The translations under genes were made by a program, and so were the position numbers. A stretch of 64,000 nucleotides of DNA, taken from Pedobacter cryoconitis. GTDB lineage: Bacteria; Bacteroidota; Bacteroidia; Sphingobacteriales; Sphingobacteriaceae. The notes beneath the pieces are model-generated. The model saw only the letters and a program-made list of their open reading frames with translations, did no database searches and was not told the origin of the DNA. Positions 59,642 through 64,000 of this stretch are shown in pieces; the first letter of the stretch is position 1, and each line of letters opens with the position of its first letter. The stretch covers positions 186,001 to 250,000 of the forward strand of contig NZ_JACHCE010000008.1 of assembly GCF_014200605.1 (NCBI RefSeq). Direction: 5' to 3'.

Positions 59642-60973
59642 ATGACGAAAGTAGTAATTGGGGCAAAGGAATTTTTTAAAGGGATCGGACAATTGAAATT
59701 TGAAGGTCTGCAAAGTGATAACCCTTTGGCATTCCGTTGGTATGATGCAGATAGAGTGGTTGCAGGTAAAACGATGAAAGAGCATTTAAAGTTTGCCTGT
59801 GCTTACTGGCATTCATTTAATGGGAATGGTGGAGATCCTTTTGGTGGTGCGACACATGTTTTTCCCTGGGATGAAAAGAAGGATGTCATAGAAAGGGCAA
59901 AAGATAAAATGGATGCCGCTTTTGAATTTATCACTAAAATGCAAATACCTTATTATTGTTTTCATGATGTAGATATAGTCGATTATGGGAATGATATTGC
60001 TGAAAATGAACATAGATTGCAGATTTTGGTTGAATATGCCCAAGAAAAACAGGCTCAGAGCGGAGTGAAATTACTCTGGGGAACTGCGAACCTGTTTAGC
60101 CACAAACGTTATATGAATGGGGCATCTACCAACCCTGATTTTCATGTACTTGCGCATGGTGCTGCACAGGTAAAAGCTGCTTTAGATGCAACGATTGCAC
60201 TTGGCGGGCAGAACTATGTATTTTGGGGTGGCAGAGAGGGCTATATGAGCTTGTTGAATACCAATATGAAAAGGGAACAGGAGCATTTAGCCGGATTTTT
60301 GCATACAGCTAAAGATTATGCAAGGAAACAAGGCTTTAAAGGGACCTTTTTTATCGAGCCGAAACCCTGTGAACCGTCTAAACATCAATATGATTACGAT
60401 GCTGCAACAGTAAAAAGTTTTTTACAGGAGTATAATCTGCTTGCTGATTTTAAGCTGAATATAGAGGTAAACCATGCCACTTTAGCGGGACATACCTTTC
60501 AGCATGAGTTACAGGTTGCGGCAGATAGTGGATTGCTGGGATCAATTGATGCAAACCGCGGGGATTATCAGAATGGCTGGGATACAGATCAGTTTCCTAA
60601 TGATATCAATGAGCTGACGGAAGCGCTGCTGATCATTTTAGAAAGTGGCGGGTTAAAGGGGGGAGGAGTGAATTTTGATGCTAAGATCCGTAGAAATTCA
60701 ACTGATCCTGCTGATCTGTTTTATGCCCATGCCGGCGGTATGGATATTTTTGCAAGGGCCTTAATCACTGCGGATGCTATTCTCCGGGAATCGGATTATA
60801 AAAAGATAAGAAAAGATAGGTATGCTTCTTTTGATAGTGGCAAAGGTGCTGAATTTGAACAGGGTAAATTGAGCCTGGAAGATTTAAGGGATTTTGCGGT
60901 ACAAAACGCAGAGCCTGAGGTCCGTAGCGGAAAGCAGGAATACCTGGAAAATCTGATCAACAGATATATTTAA
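59642..60973 (+). CDS. xylA: Xylose isomerase
   Basis: A 443-residue (beta/alpha)8 metal-dependent isomerase of the long class II type. The catalytic region CFHDVDIVDYG (His108, Asp109) and the metal-site TFFIEPKPCEPSKHQYDYDA are present, along with KLNIEVNHATLAGH and GSIDANRGDYQNGWDTDQFP. It converts D-xylose to D-xylulose (or glucose to fructose) in the cytoplasm. It is the last gene of the GMC-ThuA-xylB-xylA operon; its stop overlaps the convergent repeat-protein gene by 4 bp. Confidence 0.97.
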   Translation: MTKVVIGAKEFFKGIGQLKFEGLQSDNPLAFRWYDADRVVAGKTMKEHLKFACAYWHSFNGNGGDPFGGATHVFPWDEKKDVIERAKDKMDAAFEFITKMQIPYYCFHDVDIVDYGNDIAENEHRLQILVEYAQEKQAQSGVKLLWGTANLFSHKRYMNGASTNPDFHVLAHGAAQVKAALDATIALGGQNYVFWGGREGYMSLLNTNMKREQEHLAGFLHTAKDYARKQGFKGTFFIEPKPCEPSKHQYDYDAATVKSFLQEYNLLADFKLNIEVNHATLAGHTFQHELQVAADSGLLGSIDANRGDYQNGWDTDQFPNDINELTEALLIILESGGLKGGGVNFDAKIRRNSTDPADLFYAHAGGMDIFARALITADAILRESDYKKIRKDRYASFDSGKGAEFEQGKLSLEDLRDFAVQNAEPEVRSGKQEYLENLINRYI

Positions 60974-61749
60974 CCTGCTGATCCCAATAACAAATGCATT
61001 AATAATTCTGCGGATTGAGGATCATCATTGCTATCAATGGAGGTCATACTGTTTCCGAAAATATCATTGATCTTTTTAATGGATAATAACTGTTTTCCAT
61101 CTTGATTGACGATACTTTTCTTCTCATTTCCAAAAATATCAACTGTGGCTTTTATAGTCGCAGTTGTTTTATTCTGACTGTTACGGATTTCTATAATCTC
61201 ATTGTTAAAGATATCTTTTGATTTCCTGATAGAACCAATTTGCTCACCTCTAGGACCGGTTACATCTTTCGTTTCGTCGCCAAATATATTGGTTGATGTT
61301 TTGATGGCAGCAGCTCTCTGGCCTTTTCCATCAAGGATTAATAAGGTTTCATTCCCAAAAATATCAGTAGAGGTTTTAATCGCTAGTTTAGACTGTCCTT
61401 TTCCGTCATTAACAGCAATTGTTTCATCCCCGAAAATATCTTTTGTTTTTTTTATAGTACTGATAACCTGTCCATTGGCATCGCTAATGCGTTTTGTCTT
61501 ATCGCCAAAAATGTCAGTTGTTTCTTTGACAGAGCGGATTTTGCGGCCATCCGGACCTGTCGTTATTTTTGTTTTATCGCCAAAAATATCAGTAGAATGT
61601 GTGATCACAGCAATTTTCTTTCCATCCCGGTCTTTGTATGTCTCAATCGTATCTCCAAAAATATTTACTGTCTTTGAAAGGCTATAGGTCTGCGCATAAG
61701 CTATTGTAACAGTTGAAAGAAACAGTAAAAGAAATATCTTGATTTTCAT
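60970..61749 (-). CDS. Exported protein with nine 25-residue DIFGD repeats
   Basis: A 259-residue protein with a signal peptide (1-19, cleavage near AYAQ). Ile of the motif I-F-G/N-D/N occurs at residues 30, 55, 80, 105, 130, 155, 180, 205 and 230, an exact 25-residue period across nine copies. A copy reads roughly DIFGDxTxxxxxxxGQxxxxIKxTx and alternates charged and beta-branched residues, which would suit a beta-solenoid or a stacked beta-strand fibre. No transmembrane or lipid anchor is seen. I do not recognise a family or function. The conserved period argues for purifying selection. It is transcribed alone and converges on xylA. Confidence 0.85.
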   Translation of the reverse strand: MKIKIFLLLFLSTVTIAYAQTYSLSKTVNIFGDTIETYKDRDGKKIAVITHSTDIFGDKTKITTGPDGRKIRSVKETTDIFGDKTKRISDANGQVISTIKKTKDIFGDETIAVNDGKGQSKLAIKTSTDIFGNETLLILDGKGQRAAAIKTSTNIFGDETKDVTGPRGEQIGSIRKSKDIFNNEIIEIRNSQNKTTATIKATVDIFGNEKKSIVNQDGKQLLSIKKINDIFGNSMTSIDSNDDPQSAELLMHLLLGSAG

Positions 61750-61991
61750 ACTTACAGGATTATTGATATTTCTACTAAGTTACGATTTATGCATTATGAC
61801 AGGGATAATATATTTTTATTAAAAAATATATTCCTGATGAATAGCCGGATTGTTAACGTGGATAGCTGATCATCCATATATTATTGAGGTAAGTATGAAT
61901 TTTTTATAACTAATTTATGTTTTTTGTTAATCATTTGTGTAAACACTTGCTTCAAATGATTTTTGCGCTATCTTAGAGTTTTAAGATTCGT

Positions 61992-62717
61992 ATGATATAC
62001 AGGTGTGTAATTATTGATGATGAGCCTCACGCAATAGAGGGGTTAAAAAGCTATATCATAAAGATCCCTGAACTTGAAATTATAGCAAGTTATACAGACC
62101 CTATCTACGCATTACAGGAAATTGCTAAAGGAGATAAGATTGATTTACTCTTGCTTGATATTGATATGCCAGAAATATCAGGAATAGAACTTGCCAGGTT
62201 AATCAGAGAAAAAACTAATAAGCTATTAATCACTACTGCGCATACGCATTATGGATATGAAGCTTTTGAGATACAGGCAGACGGCTATTTGCTGAAACCT
62301 TTCTCCTTCGCTAAATTTTTAACAGCCATTCATAAATTATTTCCACCTCCCGTTCAGGAGTCAGACACCGCCAGACTTGCTGATGAGCATAGCTTCTTTT
62401 TTATAAAAAGCAAAGATGACCACCTGAAACTGGTTAAAATCAGGTATGATGATATGATCATGGTTGAAGATAAACAGGATTATGTGATAGTTTATACTGT
62501 TTACAGAAGTATTCTGACTGATATCTCCCTAACAGAAATTTCAAACAGGGCGTCTAAAGAAAAGGGGTTTGAACAGTTTCACCAGAGCTTTATCCTGAAT
62601 AGTAAACATATTGAATACATTGATGGAAATACAATTACCTTAAATAACGGAAGAAGAATCACAGTCGGGGAACATTATCAAAAGGATTTCAATGCATTTA
62701 TAACCCGTAATCTTTAA
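61992..62717 (+). CDS. LytTR-family response regulator
   Basis: A 241-residue protein. The receiver domain (about 1-120) has acidic residues in VIIDDEPHA and the phospho-acceptor Asp56 in LLLLDIDMPEISG, with Lys in YLLKPFS. The LytTR DNA-binding domain spans about 130-241, ending INNGRRITVGEHYQKDFNAFI-like. Such regulators normally pair with a LytS/YehU-type histidine kinase, but none lies in the window. A 242-bp AT-rich gap precedes it. Confidence 0.93.
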   Translation: MIYRCVIIDDEPHAIEGLKSYIIKIPELEIIASYTDPIYALQEIAKGDKIDLLLLDIDMPEISGIELARLIREKTNKLLITTAHTHYGYEAFEIQADGYLLKPFSFAKFLTAIHKLFPPPVQESDTARLADEHSFFFIKSKDDHLKLVKIRYDDMIMVEDKQDYVIVYTVYRSILTDISLTEISNRASKEKGFEQFHQSFILNSKHIEYIDGNTITLNNGRRITVGEHYQKDFNAFITRNL

Positions 62718-62759
62718 AAGGGGACACGTAAACCGCAATAATTATATTTTCTTGTGAGC

Positions 62760-63401
62760 TTACAATAAGGCAAGTTTTTTTAACTCATCCATACTGCCAT
62801 TAAAAACATCTTTATCTATTCCATCACCACTGTATTGCCAAAAGGTATATTCAGACCATCCCGGGGGCAGCATTGGTGGTGTTGGCTGGTAAGCTGAAAT
62901 CCATAGCGGATAGTTTTCAAATCCTGTAGGATTGCCCATAAAATTTTGCCAGAAAATACGATTGGTATAAATTATGGGCACACGACCTGTTTCTGCAGTT
63001 ACACCTGTCAGCCAGTTTTTTACCAATTGAACACAAGCAGCTCTATTGTTTAAGATATAAGGGTTTAAGGTATCTGGTACTTGCCATTCAACGTCCAGTA
63101 CTGGCGGTAATAAGCCTGGTTTTGAGAAGTCAACCCCACAATCTAAAAAGTTTTTGACCTGATCTTGTGCTGTTGCATTCTGGAAGGTTAAAAAATGATA
63201 GGCGCCATATAGAATTTTGGCCTTTTCAGCATGCTGAAAATTATTAAGGAATATTGGGTCTTTAAAACTTTTGCCCTGGCTTGCTTTGCAATATACAAAG
63301 CTAACTTCAGTGCTAAGTTCATCCCAGTTAACGAGCCGGTTAAAATGTGAAATATCTATTCCTTTTATCGAATTATTTATTGTTGAAGGGTTGTTGTCCA
63401 T
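62760..63401 (-). CDS. GH25 lysozyme-like protein
   Basis: A 213-residue protein spanning one GH25 (muramidase) domain: IKGIDISHFNRLVNWDELSTEVSFVYCKASQGKSFKDP, then GAYHFLTFQNATAQDQVKNFLDCG and LPPVLDVEW with the catalytic Asp-Glu pair. It hydrolyses peptidoglycan between MurNAc and GlcNAc. No signal peptide is visible, so it may be released by lysis, exported by another route or act in the cytoplasm only if unprocessed. It is transcribed alone. Confidence 0.92.
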   Translation of the reverse strand: MDNNPSTINNSIKGIDISHFNRLVNWDELSTEVSFVYCKASQGKSFKDPIFLNNFQHAEKAKILYGAYHFLTFQNATAQDQVKNFLDCGVDFSKPGLLPPVLDVEWQVPDTLNPYILNNRAACVQLVKNWLTGVTAETGRVPIIYTNRIFWQNFMGNPTGFENYPLWISAYQPTPPMLPPGWSEYTFWQYSGDGIDKDVFNGSMDELKKLALL

Positions 63402-63455
63402 TTCTTAACTGGTGAATTTTTATTAACTAAAGCTAGTCAATAAAATGAAATTCTA

Positions 63456-64000
63456 TCAGATCAGGCTCATTCTTTCTGCAATCCGGCAGGCTTCAAGGGA
63501 ATTGCTTACCCTTAGTTTCTCTAATATATTCTGGCGGTGCCTGTTTACTGTATTGATACTTATAGACAATAAACCGGCAACTTCCTTACTCATTTTACCT
63601 TTTCTGATTAGCTGTAATATTTCTTTTTCACGCAGGGATAATATGTTATTATAACCTTGCTGATCGGGTTTAATGGTAACGCCAGTAGCTGAATTAAAGA
63701 TTGCTCCGTCTGATGTTTCTTTTGCAGGATCATCATAAGCAAGATTATAAAGACAAAGCGCCAACCACAGACTACCATTTATAGTGCTGCATACATAAAA
63801 CATCCGGTGCTCAATAAATATATAATCTCCATTTTTATTAAGCATGCGGATTTTACTTTTAACATGATAATCCGATCTTTCGGAAATAGGTATATTTTTT
63901 AAGATGTTAAAGTAATGAAGTTCTAACAAGTGTTTCTCCACCAGGTCATCCGGATGAATTTTATTGAAAATATCTTCTTCCCAGATGGAGTTGATTTCTT
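63456..64000 (-). CDS. PAS-LuxR transcriptional regulator, 5' partial
   Basis: The frame remains open to the right edge, so the N-terminus lies outside. The visible part starts with a PAS-like segment (INSIWEEDIFNKIHPDDLVEKHLLE, then VKSKIRMLNKNGDYIFIEHRMFYV) and ends in a LuxR/FixJ HTH (LSLREKEILQLIRKGKMSKEVAGLLSISINTVNRHRQNILEKL). The protein senses an unknown signal through PAS and binds DNA. The GTG at 63941 is internal and not the start. Confidence 0.9.
   Translation of the reverse strand, partial: EINSIWEEDIFNKIHPDDLVEKHLLELHYFNILKNIPISERSDYHVKSKIRMLNKNGDYIFIEHRMFYVCSTINGSLWLALCLYNLAYDDPAKETSDGAIFNSATGVTIKPDQQGYNNILSLREKEILQLIRKGKMSKEVAGLLSISINTVNRHRQNILEKLRVSNSLEACRIAERMSLI

Noticed and set aside
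61202..61687. 161-codon plus-strand open frame across the repeat protein
   Set aside because: It arises because the 75-bp repeats lack stops on the antisense strand; no independent evidence supports it.
60970..61749. 75-bp periodicity read as a CRISPR or DNA satellite array
   Set aside because: The period is an exact multiple of three and the repeats are conserved at protein level, not as identical DNA; spacers are absent.
63941..63941. GTG start of the PAS-LuxR regulator
   Set aside because: The frame continues to the right edge with PAS-like sequence upstream, so the gene is partial, not short.
1..64000. Mobile elements, tRNA and rRNA genes, replication origin, prophage or toxin-antitoxin modules
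   Set aside because: Reading both strands I found no transposase, integrase, cloverleaf, rRNA segment, DnaA-box cluster, phage structural gene or toxin-antitoxin pair.

Overview
The window looks like a chromosomal stretch of a Bacteroidota bacterium, most likely a Sphingobacteriaceae member close to Pedobacter. The reasons are the low-to-moderate GC content, a SusC/SusD pair with DUF4959/DUF5000- and DUF4998-type surface lipoproteins, many lipoproteins with Bacteroidota-style signal peptides, a TAnnTTTG-type promoter, and genes that mostly lack Shine-Dalgarno sequences. The genus is an inference. I see no rRNA, tRNA, insertion sequence, prophage, CRISPR array or replication origin. The genes are accessory functions in short operons, with many converging at hairpin terminators.

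Region 1 (1-15294): metal and urea physiology. A tripartite heavy-metal RND efflux system (adaptor cut by the left edge, pump, TolC-like channel) precedes a complete urease operon ureA-B-C-E-F-G-D. The same strand continues with a nickel-permease-like membrane protein, a urea transporter and a TonB-dependent receptor whose start codon overlaps the transporter stop (ATGA). Together these encode urea entry, probable nickel entry through both membranes, urease assembly and, upstream, probable divalent-metal export.

Region 2 (15329-30335): an AraC regulator, an MgtE magnesium transporter, a BON-domain lipoprotein with an SH3b partner, and a probably 5'-truncated DUF6266-like gene. A LysR regulator lies divergent from a secreted RidA-SnoaL fusion with two matching operator-like boxes between them. 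Small lipoproteins, VOC proteins, a PAS-only protein, a DUF4269/methyltransferase pair, a fused dihydroxyacetone kinase and an exported transglutaminase-like protein follow.

Region 3 (30477-45026): an aldo/keto reductase, two methyltransferases, a secreted amidohydrolase, a GH20 hexosaminidase with PA14, MgtC, a chromate transporter, a Nudix-acetyltransferase pair, two DNA glycosylases, a thioesterase, an Imm22-like orphan immunity protein, and a MarR-phosphotransferase pair. Several intergenic gaps carry strong palindromes or short tandem repeats.

Region 4 (45177-60973): carbohydrate uptake and catabolism. A four-gene SusC/SusD locus without any enzyme ends at a strong terminator. Downstream, an AraC regulator is divergent from a five-gene operon: GMC oxidoreductase, gluconate 2-dehydrogenase subunit 3-like lipoprotein, ThuA-domain protein, xylulokinase and xylose isomerase. 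This suggests oxidation of a sugar or glycoside in the envelope plus entry of xylose into the pentose phosphate pathway.

Region 5 (60970-64000): an exported protein made of nine repeats with an exact 25-residue period, an orphan LytTR response regulator, a GH25 lysozyme-like protein without a signal peptide, and a PAS-LuxR regulator cut by the right edge.

No clearly new multi-gene system could be proven. The best candidates for follow-up are the 25-residue repeat protein, the GMC/ThuA/xylose operon, the integrated urease-nickel locus and the RidA-SnoaL fusion.
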